A stretch of 25,334 nucleotides of DNA, taken from contig WTXD01000154.1 in assembly GCA_022496205.1 (NCBI GenBank), positions 1-25,334 of the forward strand, in the 5' to 3' direction. The position numbers were made by a program, and so were the translations under genes. Positions 1 to 10,844 of this stretch are shown here, piece after piece. This DNA is from Gloeopeniophorella convolvens (lineage: Eukaryota > Basidiomycota > Agaricomycetes > Russulales). Under the pieces are notes generated by a model, which was not told the DNA's origin, made no database searches, and saw only the letters and a program-made list of their open reading frames with translations. The stretch's first letter is position 1. Every line of letters begins with the position of its first letter.

Positions 1-1
1 G

Positions 2-151
2 GTCGACCGCATCACGACCGCTGCGCAGAGCCATCTGCCCTCACGCCACGTGTCACGCCTTCGCGGGAAGCGCATGCGCGGTACTGAGCCCGAGGAGGAC
101 GATGCGATCGGCGAGTGGATGCGCCTGGAGGACCTGCACACGGAGCGCTGA
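2..151 (+). CDS. C-terminal end of an unrecognised protein (partial)
   Basis: An open frame enters from the left edge and ends at TGA 149-151, giving 49 residues. The tail is charged (RMRGTEPEEDDAIGEWM, then a short stretch ending HTER). The other two frames read as arginine/serine-rich nonsense or stop early, so this frame looks like the true one. No domain is recognisable and the start lies outside the window. A GT-rich sequence follows the stop at 154, but no splice that skips the stop can be made, so I treat it as the natural end of the gene. Moderate to low confidence. Confidence 0.4.
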   Translation, partial: VDRITTAAQSHLPSRHVSRLRGKRMRGTEPEEDDAIGEWMRLEDLHTER

Positions 152-673
152 CGGTGTGATCCCCGCCCCGCCCTAGTCTCCCTGCCCTCCACCCACCTGC
201 CCCCACCCTCTCCACACCAATCAGAACCACAGCCCCAGCCGCAACAACCCCAGCAACGGCAGTCCGACGGCCACGAGCGCGGCCCGTCCTTCGGCTGCCC
301 GCTCAACGTCGGCGCGTCCAAGTTTGGGCCCGGCCGCGCGTTCACGTTCACGCTCCCGTCGAGGGTGCTGACGCCACCATTCCCGTTGACCGCACTGCAC
401 CCGCGCCCGCAGAGCCCGAGCCCGAGCCCGTGTGCGCACAGTAGGGCCGCGGGAAGTGCCACCAGCGCGGGTCACACGAGGACGATACCAGCGCGAGCGA
501 GGCTTCAGCTGGAAGAATTCCGCGAGCCAGCGCTTGCCGACGCGCGCAAACAACTTGTAATAAGTTCTACTTCAAGTCGTCTCGCTTTACATACATACGT
601 ATCTGCACGATGTCTACACAGTACACCTCATCCGAGTACACCTCGCACCACATACTGATTAGAGAAGGATCAA
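152..673. other. GC-rich intergenic or 3' UTR stretch, no gene seen
   Basis: This 520-bp stretch is GC-rich and CpG-rich, with short proline/arginine-type repeats such as three tandem GAGCCC units near 409-430. Frames are open on both strands (for example 365-658 plus), but their products are low-complexity and have no recognisable domain. It probably holds the 3' UTR of the gene ending at 151 and the terminator side of the F-box locus. Confidence 0.4.
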
Positions 674-2223
674 CTAGTCCGACTGGGATTGGGCTTCGTC
701 CTGGGGGTCGGAATCTTCGCTGAAATAGTCAGAAGACCGGAACCACTTGGCATCCTGGAAGCCGAAGTCGATGCGGCGACCAGCGAGCCGAAGAGCATCG
801 ATGAAATCCTTGAAGGCAGCGTGGATATTTGAGTCAAGGTCCCACGATTCCATATCCGTCACTACTACGATCCGGCGCAACTCGGGAAGCAGCTCGGGGA
901 AGGGCGCCTCGTCGGGATGCAAGCAGATGGCAAAGTCCATCCCAAGTTCCGTGCTTATCCAGAGATCCCTCAAGGAGGTGAATGACCTGAGGAGCTGGCG
1001 CCACTGCGCGAGTTCGACCGAATCTGATCGCCCAGGCCCGGCCCCCCACAAATAGCACTCGAGTTGCTCCACTGCCGAGAATTTCGGAAGAAAGCGCGTC
1101 GACGAGCTGGATCACTGATTGGACTTGCCGGTCTATCCGGTTAGAAATAACAGAGAGGTCAAGATTGACAGGAAGGATCTGCATCCCTTCCAGTTTGGAA
1201 GCATATATACTGACGTCATCGCTGGAGAAGCTGACAATGACGGGGTTAAGCGTAGCACGTTGGCTTATGTCCATGAACCGTAGAAGAAAGGGAAGGGTGA
1301 AGGTGGCCTGATAGAAGAATGTAGCTTTCAACGTGAGGAGGTGATTTGCACCAATGCGACCAACGAAACCTTCCAGCCAGGTGCTGTTGCCTCTGAATAT
1401 CAGCGAATAAAGCTTTGGAAACATGATGCAAGTGGCTTGAGGTTCCGTGCTATCTCTCTGGGCGTCGAGGATTGCTGTGGATGCTTGGAAGCTGATGGAA
1501 AGCGTTTCCAGTCGAGACATCTTTGACATTTGCGCGGCAAGGTACTCCGGAGAGAAATACGCAGAGATCGGAATGTTCTCTAATTGAAGGTCCGTGAGAT
1601 TGAGGGCGGAACTGAGCAGCAACGAACCGGTTGGATGAGCAACGGCTTCGAGGCAGAGGTAACGTAGGCGAGGAGCTGAGGATGTCTGAGGGAGTGTAAG
1701 ATGTGTGTCTCCCGTAGCTCAAAGACTGAGCCTTTCTAAGATCGAAAACGTTTGGTCCATGGCGGAGATCAGGCTCGCGTGCGACATCGCCGATAGCCCG
1801 TAGAGGGACATGGAGCGTACGTGATCGCGGCGTTGAAGTGCGAGGAGGATCCCTTGTTCATCCTCATGGGTCATTGGAGTGAACGAAAAGTCGTAACTGA
1901 ACTCGAGGGTAACGGTGGCCAGTCGTCAAGGAGGTCTGCGACAGGTGTGCCATTGCCCCAAGAAAGTTCTAATTCTAGGTGAATAGCGGATGCGAGGATG
2001 ACTTCCCTCCATCTCCTGCAGACATCTGCGAGAATGAACCACCTGGATTTAAAAATCCAGGTATCGGGATTGTCCAAGCGGTACGCATTGAAGATTTCGA
2101 GAAGTAACTCGTCGTGGAGAGAGTCAATCGTCTTGCGTTCAGAAGGGCTGCGCAGATCTAGATTGCGTGTTCATCAACAAATAAGCATGGCACGAGGGTG
2201 GCATCGAGCTCACCAAAGTTCAT
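674..2223 (-). pseudogene. F-box protein gene, three lesions
   Basis: Exon 1 is ten bases (2223-2214, Met-Asn-Phe plus one base). A 56-nt GTGAGC...TAG intron (2158-2213) follows, and exon 2 runs to TAG at 674. The N-terminus is an F-box (DELLLEIF, then WFILADVCRRWREVI), followed by the GTPVADLLDDWPPLP block and leucine-rich-repeat-like segments of the expanded mushroom F-box family, which recruit substrates to SCF ubiquitin ligases. Three lesions interrupt it: a 1-nt loss in the GGG at 1907-1909, an in-frame TGA at 1719-1721 after LERLSL, and a 1-nt gain near 1091-1096, after which the family end (KFSAVEQLE) resumes in the first frame. The two indels cancel, so the spliced length is exactly 498 codons. 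Recent pseudogene, or sequencing error for the indels; the stop is harder to explain that way. Confidence 0.85.
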
Positions 2224-2410
2224 GTTGAGTGATCCACCAGGCTGGGAGAAATGGGGGACGACACGATCCGCGGCCGGCACCCGACGACACTGGCAGGTCG
2301 ATCGTGGCACCGTTGCACCTCGACTCTATTGCCCACATGGCGCAGCATCATGGCGTTAAGAGGGTTCTCGTTATTGAACATACACGAACCATTTTTTCTG
2401 CTCACTCACC
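2224..2410. promoter_or_regulatory. Shared divergent upstream region of F-box and ABC genes
   Basis: Only 187 bp separate the two start codons, which face apart, so any promoter elements must be shared or overlap coding exons. I see no clear TATA box. Three ATGs on the plus strand (2251, 2338, 2350) lie upstream of the transporter start; whether they are transcribed is unknown. The role is inferred from position only. Confidence 0.35.
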
Positions 2411-5400
2411 ATGGACAGTGTCACCGCCGGCCTGCACGCTTCTGACCAACATCCGTTTTTTCGCTCTCCCCCGGGGTTTGATGCCATGGTGCTGTCTCCA
2501 AGTGCTGCTAGAGCATCGGTAGATGGTAACGTGTATGTACCATCACGTTGAGCGGTCCGCCGCGATAGGTACGGGTCAGGCTCACATAGTAATTTGCAGC
2601 CCAAGCGTGTGGTTGCACTCCCTCCTCATCCCTTTCTACGTCGCTAGCGCATCTGCTATCGTGTTCATTTTCCAAATCTGTGTCACGTACGGACTCAGAG
2701 CCTATCGTCGCGCGCGGCTTGCTCCCACCCCCGACTCAGATGGGCCCTTCTCTCCTGGTCCATCTACTTCTGTTGGGCTGCTTGCCGCGTACAACGAGCA
2801 CGTGAAGAGAGCAGGGGGTTCAACTATCTTTTACTTGAAGCTCGCCCGTCTCCTTGATGTTCTTGGGTTATTTGGCCTGTACTTGGCTGGTTATATTCTT
2901 CATAAAGGAAGTCACGAGAGCATTGTCAAGGAACATCGGGTCATCAAACTTGCGCTCTGCGCCGCATATGTGAGTTTCCACGAAACGCCGTCCGCTCTAC
3001 TCCCGAGCTGACTCGTGATGTTATAGCTTTATGCGAGCATTCTGTCACTCTTTACGATAGTTGCCACTCCGAGATTCTCTTCCACGGCCAGCAAGCATCT
3101 CAGCATCGTTCTGTCGGCTACGTTGCTCTTATACACATACCGGGACTTCTGGCCTCTGTTGACGTTCACATTGGTACCTGCTGATCGTGACGAAGGATTG
3201 CTCCTCTGGTCCAAGATGACTCTGCTCGCATTTGCAGCAGTCGTCATTCCGCTGGCGGTACCACGTCAATATACTCCATATGATCCCAAGGTAGGTATCA
3301 GCCAGCAAGTTGACGTTCTCATGTAGACTCACGTAACGTTCAGGATCCGGCGCCCATTCCCAATCCAGAGCAAACTGGGTCGATTTTTTCAATGGCCATC
3401 CACAGCTACCTCTCCTCACTCATATGGAAGGCATACCGCGTACCTCACCTTGGTTACGATCAATTACCTCCCAACGCGGACTACGACAGAGCCAAGAACC
3501 TCGTGGAGAGAGCTTTTCCTGTAAGCTTAGGTCAGATAAGGTTGTGGCTTTCGCTCATTTAACGCAGAGGATTGACGAATTCTCCGGCGCCAAGAGGAAA
3601 CACTTCTTCTGGGCTCTATTGAGCGTTTTTCGTACGTTCGTGTCCCCAGATCTTTACGGGAGATTCTCAAGTATCTTAGGGTGGGAGTACGTAGCCATGC
3701 TAATCGTACTGGTCATCAAGGTAGATAGGACGCCCTACCGTTCGTCTAGATTCTGAATACGCTTCTCTTTGTTCTATGAAGGTTCTCTGTGGGTTCCTCG
3801 GCCCTCTCGCAATCAATCGGCTCCTGAAGTAAGAGCTCATCCGCACCTCATGATCCATCATTCACATACCGCCTCGCTTCAGCTACATTGAGACTGACGG
3901 ACAAGACACCCTCGTACGGCCATGGGTGTGGATCGTCGGATTGGCTGTTGGACCAACCCTCGGCGCAATAGCGTTGCAGTGGTATGTCTTTTTGTCGGTA
4001 CGTCCTGCCTCTTAGATGATCGGTTGTAACGAGCATCAACCCATCCTCGCCTAGACAGGAAACCTTGTCCGCATCGAAGGAATCCTCACCCAGCTCCTAT
4101 TCGAACACGCCCTTCGCCTGCGTGTCAAAGCGGAAACCAAGCAACGCTCATCTTCATCTCAGGTCCCAAGCGTTGAAGCTACAGCGCCGGCTAGTGACTT
4201 CGAGGCGGATCCGCATGTCGTGCATGGAAACGAAACAGCCGCGCTCAGCGCATCTAGTAACAGCGAAGGTGATGCTACTAGTATCCAGTCGTCGAGCATC
4301 AAGGGAAAGCAGAAAGTAGGATCCGAAGATGCGAAGGCTGTGTCAGCCGAAGCACCTACCGTACCTGCGCAGAACGAGAAGGGTGGGGACTTCGCTGGGA
4401 AGATCAATACCCTTGCCTCTACCGATCTTGGACACATAACTGATGGGAGGGATTTCTTGATATACAGTGCGTCTTCTTACGTCAGAAGGGTGCCATTGGT
4501 CTCATCTACCCGTCTTCAGCGTTCTATGCACCATTGCAGATCGTTATCTCTGTCTGTTTCTTGTATACTATCCTAGGCTGGAGGTGTGTTGCGGGCTTTT
4601 GCGACCGCGTTTCATCGCTTCTCACGTTTTTCATTCCTCGTCACAGTACCTTTGTCGGCATGTTCTTCATGGTCGCTCTTGCACCTCTCCCTGGGCTCAT
4701 GACCAAGCTCATCCATACAACTCAACAAGAAGCTATGAAAAAGGTTCAGCCAGTCAACTATCTCACGTCTGTGTTTTGATCTCCCTTCAGACTGAGGCCC
4801 GGTGCAGACTGTCACGGAAGGTGATGATTGGTTCTATCACCTCCATCCCGTTGAATCACTCTTACGCCCGAATATCTTGCAGTCATGGGCGTCATGCGCA
4901 TGATCAAATTGTTCGCCTGGGAACCGAGGGTTGAAGAGAACATCACTAGCAAACGCGAAGACGAGCTGAAATGGATTAGGAGGCAGAAAATGTCAGGTTT
5001 CTTCAACGTTATGCTCAAGTGTGTACAATCTTCTATATATTCTGATGATATATTTAACTTCGCACGATAGCTATACCATTCCCGTGGTCACTGTGAGTCC
5101 TGATCTCAGGACAGTGTCGGCGTCGTACTGAACACAGTCCAAGATGCTGGCCACGTTCATCACCTATGTACGTACCCTCCTTTACTCGCGGAGTAGTAAT
5201 CTCCAAGTCAATCTTACTCTCTGCGACAAAAGATTGTCTTCGCGCGAGAGACCCTGACTCGTTCGTCTGTTCAAGTTGTTGACAACACATTACGACAATC
5301 CTAACATGATCCCAGCATCCAAAGTCTTTGCAGCTCTTTCTGGTGAGTTGTGAACTAGTTCCTCTGCAACACCGGTCTTAGTCCTTCAATAAGTCTTTGA

Positions 5401-8400
5401 TATCATGCGAGGACAACTCCTTAACGTGTTCTGGATCTTACCCGAACTAATCAGCTGTATTTATCTTCGCATTTTTTTCCGTGCGTCGTCTCATACGTCG
5501 TCATAGCAAAGGTATCTCTAGATCGTTTCGCGGCATTCCTCCGGGAGGTACGGCTTTGCAAGATACCGTTAGACGGACTCTGATGTATCCGCCCCTCAGA
5601 CCGAGCTGCTCGACGAATACGACGCACAGCTCCATGGCTCTGCCAACAACGAAGTCGCGGCGGCTCCGTTGGGTGACGAAGCGATCGGGTTCAAGGACGC
5701 AAGCTTCACCTGGTCCAAAGACGAGGTTGATGGTGCATCGACACCATCCCGGAAGCGATTCGTCCTACGCATTCCAGATCAAGTGCTTTTCAGAGGACAT
5801 GCGTTCAATATGATCATCGGTCCGACTGGTTGCGGGAAGACGTCCTTACTCATGGCTCTACTCGGCAAGTTCATCTGTTCACGACAATCTAGAACACGCT
5901 CACGCCTAATTGTAGGGGAGATGCATTTCATACCTACGCAAGTGGATTCATGGTTCCATCTCCCGAGAACGAATGGGGTCAGCTATGCAGCACAGGAGTC
6001 TTGGGTACAGAATGAAACAATCAAGGTACGAGCGTTGTATGCAACCCTCGTGTTCTGCTCTGACCTGCCCTAGACTAATATCTTGTTTGGGGCACCATAC
6101 GACGAAGAGAGGTACAAGAAGGGTGAGCCCATGAGTACCTTTGCAAGACCACGCTGATTGGGACGATAGTGATCTACCAATGCGGCCTTGAGCAAGATCT
6201 GTCTTTGTTTGAGGCGGGTGATCTGACGGAGGTCGGCGAGAAAGGCTTGACGTTGAGGTGAGTCATATTACGCTTTTACCGAGCTACTCTAATAGCGGTT
6301 CCGCGATGTGTAGTGGTGGTCAGAAGGTTCGTGATCGCGATCTGTATAGAGCTCAGTCTTTCTGATTCGGCTGCGAAGGCTCGCGTCACTCTCGCTCGCG
6401 CAGTGTACTCTTCAGCGGAGATTCTCTTGCTTGACGATGTGAGATCCATTGTATCCAGTCCGTCACGTGTCAACACCCGACTAATTGAGGCGAACAGGTT
6501 CTAGCTGCGCTTGATGTGCACACCGCGAAATGGGTTGTTGACAAGTGTTTCAAGGGCGACCTGATCAAGGGGCGGACGGTGCTTCTCGTAGTGAGCACGC
6601 CTTTGTCTCGGGATCAATCTCAGGCTGCGCCGTTGAAGCTTCACTTGCAGACACACAATGTGGCTCTCGTCGGCCCGGTGGCTGATTACGTGATATCGCT
6701 TGGTGGTGACGGTCAGATCATGAGCTGCGGAACAGTGTCCGATGCTCTTTCGAAGGATGAACATTTGTCTGCTGATGTTGCAAAGGAGGAAGCTATGTTG
6801 GAGAAGAGCGAAGAAGAGCTGGACGCGGAAAAGCCCGATGAGGCTGCGAAGAAATCCGCAGGCAAGCTGATCCTGGAGGAGGAAACGCAGGAAGGGCACG
6901 TCAGCTGGCAGTCGCGTATGTATGCTCTCTGTGTCACTTTTTCTTAACTGAGCATTGGATCTTTCAAGTACAACTCTTCTTCAGTGCTTTAGGCGGAAGC
7001 CATGCCTACTTGTTCTGGTTTGTGTACCTCGTTGGAATGCTCCTCGTGGACTTGTCTATGGTGCTGGAGACCTGGTTCATGGGGTATTGGTCCGAACAAT
7101 ATATCGAGCGTAATCCCGCCGATGTGTCTCTCAAATTGTGAGTTTACAAAAGATCATACTATGTATGCGTTGCTGATGTCCTTCTCAGTTATCTTTCCAT
7201 ATACTGCCTCATCATCGTTTCTACGGTTGCACTCTTCACGATAGAATACACGAATTATGTATTCGGCACCGTCAGGGCATCGGTCAGTATACATGAGAAG
7301 CTTATCAATTCCATCCTGGGCACAACTCTCCGGTGCGTTCTTTTTGCCTTCGGCCAAACACATGCGCGTCTGACGAACCCAGCTGGCTCGACAAGACACC
7401 TACCTCCCGCGTGATCGCTCGTTGCACCCAAGATATCCGCTCCAGTCAGTAACACAACCTTATATTGCATCCGCTGACCTGATGATGCTCTGTAGTCGAC
7501 AATACACTCGCGGATAACTTCGAACACTTGGTCGGAGTGTCATCGACCGTGATCATCAAGCTGGCCAGCATCGTCTTCTTTACGCCCGTATTCATTTTCC
7601 CTGGCCTTGTCGTTTTCGCAGTTGGAGCGTGGTGTGGTCAGTTGTACATGAAAGCCCAACTTTCGGTCAAGCGAGAAATGAGCAAGATGAAAGCACCAAT
7701 GCTGGGACACTTCGGCGCTGCTATCGCCGGATTGGGTAGGTGCCCGTTTACGTCACCCATAGTGTGCCTGACCGGTAGCCCGACTTTTCAGTCTCGATCC
7801 GTGCCTACGGTGCGCAGGAAGCCTTTAGGCAGGAATCGTACAATCGGATCGATAATTATACCAGAGCAGCCCGCGTGTTCTACAATCTTAATCGGTGGGC
7901 AAATCGCTACCTGCGGCGATCCGTGAGAATTGACGATGTGCAGCTGGCTTGGTATACGCATGGAATGCCTCAGTGGGGTGTTCACGGCCGGTCTGGCAGC
8001 TTGGCTGGTCTACAGTCCCAAAAGCCAGAGCTATCTTCCATCTGATACTGGCTTCTCTCTCACAATGGCTGGTCAGTGTTCGTTTGGGACTGTGTCCGGA
8101 CGATGACTTACTGTTGTTCCAGTGGGCTTCAGCAGTGTCATTGTCTGGTTAGTCAGGTCGTTCAACGAGTTCGAAGTCAGTGGCAACAGGCGAGTTCAAT
8201 GCATCTCGGTTCCATTTTTAGAGTTAAATGGAGACATAGCTTAGAGCGCATGAAGTCGTATATTGACATCGAACAAGAGCCCAAGTCTACCGAATCCGGG
8301 AAGCCACCTGCATACTGGCCATCGAGCGGCGACCTTCGTGTCGAAAATTTGTGTGCACGCTACTCTCCCGTACATTGCTCTCCCTTGGTGTATTCGGCCA

Positions 8401-9443
8401 CGCTGATCAAGTCTAACAGGACGGTCCTGAAGTATTGCACAACTTGTCCTTCCACATCAAGTCTGGTGAACGTGTCGGTGTTGGTTAGTCGGAACTATCC
8501 ACTGATGTGGGTCGCTTGATCATGGCATGTCACATAGTTGGACGCACCGGGAGTGGGAAGAGCTCCTTAACTTTATCGCTTCTACGCTGCATCATCACGG
8601 AAGGAGAGGTGTACTACGACAACATCCTTACCAAGAACATCAATCTGCACGCACTCCGTTCGAACATCACGATCATACCGCAGATGGCGAGTTTGTCACC
8701 TTTCGGCCATTGGCGCGTAGCTCATGTGTATGAACATCCCCAGCCCGAGCTTCTGAGTGGCACCCTGCGCGAGAACCTCGATCCGTTCTCACAGTTCGAT
8801 GACGTCACTCTGAACGGAGCTTTGCGTGCCGCTGGCTTATTCTCTTTGCAGAAGGATGATGACGAGGCGCGGATCACGCTCGATAGCCAGGTCGCGAGTG
8901 GTGGGGGCAACCTTTCTGTTGGGCAACGACAGATTTTGGCACTTGCAAGGGCCATCATTCGCGGTAGCAAGTTGCTCATTCTCGATGAAGGTATGTAGCG
9001 TGTGTTTGTTCCGAAAGGAAGCGGACCCTCACTGGGTCTGATCTCCAGCTACGTCTGCTGTTGACTATGATACCGACACCATCATCCAAAACTCTCTTCG
9101 GACTGAGCTGAAGAGTGACGTTACGCTAATCACCATTGCGCATCGTCTACAAACCATCATGGATGCAGACAAAATCGTAAGCCCACCCCGGTCATCCTAC
9201 GCATTCGTCTACTGACACTGTATGTCACAGATGGTCCTCGATGCCGGTCACATTGTAAGCTTCCTTCCACGATGTAACATAGCTACAGGCTCACAACTAC
9301 AGGTCGAATTCGGAAGGCCAAGTGAATTGTTGAAGAACAGCGAGGGTAGACTGCGCGCGATGGTAGACGAGAGTAGTGATAGAGACACCCTGTACAAAAT
9401 GGTGACCGAGAAGGAGCAGGGTTCTAGCGCGTCTGGAGTTTGA
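2411..9443 (+). CDS. ABCC-type (MRP/Ycf1-like) ABC transporter, 41 exons, one apparent frameshift
   Basis: Full-length ABCC exporter: N-terminal TMD0 (exons 2-3), TMD1, NBD1, acidic linker, TMD2, NBD2. The family moves glutathione conjugates, bile acids or drugs across plasma or vacuolar membrane. NBD1 has Walker A GPTGCGKT (about residue 791), signature LSGGQ (888) and ILLLDD (907-912), with Asp in place of the catalytic Glu as usual in ABCC, so NBD1 is the degenerate site. NBD2 has GRTGSGKS (1402), LSVGQ (1507), LLILDE (1527-1532) and H-loop His (1564). Exon 1 is 2411-2532; the last is 9303-9443. Introns are 45-67 nt; those at 5865, 8190 and 8687 start with GC. Exon 24 is 13 nt. Exon 12 (4791-4820) reads ACTGAGGCCCGGTGCAG and lacks one base for KTEARVQTVTEV; exons sum to 4889 nt, one short of 1630 codons. 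Either a mutation or a base-call error at 4798-4802. Confidence 0.93.
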
Positions 9444-9927
9444 TTCTAGCTCGTCACTATGCGTATATCACTGTCAGACCCTCCTTTCACTCCCGAAAGG
9501 CGTACTTATCCTCGCTAACGTATGTAGAGTTGCTCAAAGAAATGTTTGGGATAGATTGGGTCAAAATAGGACTTCTGAATCTTAGGAGACATCTTGCTTG
9601 ATGTGTCGACAGGGCCTCTCCGCGGTGTGGTGGGAAAGTGCTCATGTTGGTACTTCGAAGCCAACGATGACCTGAGAGTGACGACTCGTGGGCAAGCGCA
9701 GGGCGCTGTTCGGTCCGGGGATCCTCGGAAGCATGGCCCGCCTTCCCGCTGCGCTGACAACCGAATTTTCCTGATTTTTCGGGGCCGCTCACTCCTTCGA
9801 GACGTTGACACGAGGGCATCGCGCCCGCGGGGTAATCGTTCGAAGGCCAACTTCATTCGCGAGGCTACCATCGTATAGCTCTTCAACATCGAGACATTCT
9901 TCCAACTGCCCCAACTCCAAGGGGTTC
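9444..9927. other. Downstream flank of the ABC gene, nothing recognised
   Basis: About 480 bp containing the transporter 3' UTR and spacer. A 124-codon frame is open on the minus strand (9515-9889), rich in Arg, Ser and Pro, but it has no recognisable motif, no convincing start context and no splice partners. I see no RNA gene or repeat. Confidence 0.35.
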
Positions 9928-10557
9928 ATGAAACCATTGAATGCATTCGACCCGACGCAGCGTGTTGGCGACTTTGTCCCACGGAATCCCTACGCCAGCC
10001 CTCACAACAATGAGTACGTGGAGAGCTTTGGCTTGGGAGGAGATATGAAGAATAAGAGGCTCCTTCTGGGGAATGCTTGTTCGTCGACGTTGAATCTCCA
10101 CATGCCATCGATAGCTCAACATGCCTTCTCTTTTCCCCAGGAATCCACCGTGGGTACACGCACGTCAGCCGGACCTATGCACCTACGCGCAACCGTCCAC
10201 AACTTCCGTCGAATCGCATGGGGAGTCATCTGCCCGTTGGATATTCCGGTCAACAAGCTCCTTTCCTTGCGTGTTCCCCAAGTGGGTGAATCTTTCTTCT
10301 TTTTATTTCCTTCTCCCCCCAGTAATGTGGATTGCCCCCCCCCCCCCCCATGTCCCGTCGAGGTACATATAAACCCCAGTGGAACCTTAACGGGCTCTAG
10401 ATCGTCATCCACGCGCATTGCTGATGCGATATCCTTCGTCATTCGGTATCTGCAGGCGATCGTTATCGATGACGCGTCGCGCAGCTTCGCGTCTTCTTTG
10501 TTCTGTCCTTTGACAGTCGATCTTCACCCTGCTTATAAGGCTGTATTAGGTGGGTGA
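9928..10557 (+). CDS. Uncharacterised open frame interrupted by a C15 run
   Basis: The frame from ATG 9928 stays open for 209 codons to TGA at 10555-10557, and it is open further upstream to 9805. It starts MKPLNAFDPTQRVGDFVPRN, which is protein-like. The middle carries a Pro run encoded by fifteen C, and the end is hydrophobic. The length is more than chance alone would give at this base composition, but I recognise no domain. A good acceptor-like CTTTTCCCCAG at 10130-10140 hints that the real model may be spliced. Frames on the minus strand (9883-10122, 10116-10442) are also open, so even the strand is uncertain. Confidence 0.3.
   Translation: MKPLNAFDPTQRVGDFVPRNPYASPHNNEYVESFGLGGDMKNKRLLLGNACSSTLNLHMPSIAQHAFSFPQESTVGTRTSAGPMHLRATVHNFRRIAWGVICPLDIPVNKLLSLRVPQVGESFFFLFPSPPSNVDCPPPPPCPVEVHINPSGTLTGSRSSSTRIADAISFVIRYLQAIVIDDASRSFASSLFCPLTVDLHPAYKAVLGG
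10335..10349. repeat. C15 homopolymer
   Basis: Fifteen consecutive C on the plus strand. It sits inside the uncharacterised open frame, so any length change not divisible by three would shift that frame. It is also a likely place for assembly error. Confidence 0.95.
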
Positions 10558-10844
10558 CTCCAGTCAATACAGATCGCCGTCCTACCGTCCTGAAGCGCCC
10601 AGTATAGACATCGCGAACTTTGCCCATGTCACTCTCGCGCGCTCGACAGTGCGCTTGCTCGGTGGGGCAGCTCGGGACGCGTGGCGGGGTTGCGGAGAAG
10701 TTAGGACCGCCGCAACCTCTGGCGGATTTGCGTAAGATTCACACATTGCAGACCCGAATCGCTCGATGTCCTTGGACCATGAAGAAGACACTTGTTTCGG
10801 TGGACAGCGCAAGAGCTAATAGGCAGATACAGAGGTACGCGTAG

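Noticed and set aside
2251..2445. Plus-strand 64-codon frame upstream of the transporter
   Set aside because: It overlaps the real start out of frame and has no motif; at most an upstream open frame if transcribed.
4747..4820. A different splice choice to rescue the transporter frame at exon 12
   Set aside because: The frame needed downstream reads TGA three bases into the exon, and no GT donor before it gives the required phase, so splicing cannot remove the apparent frameshift.
9177..9302. Alternative 3' ends of the ABC gene by reading through the last introns
   Set aside because: Splicing at 9177-9230 and 9255-9302 keeps the family end after the H-loop (MVLDAGHI then [10 protein letters not shown]); read-through breaks it.
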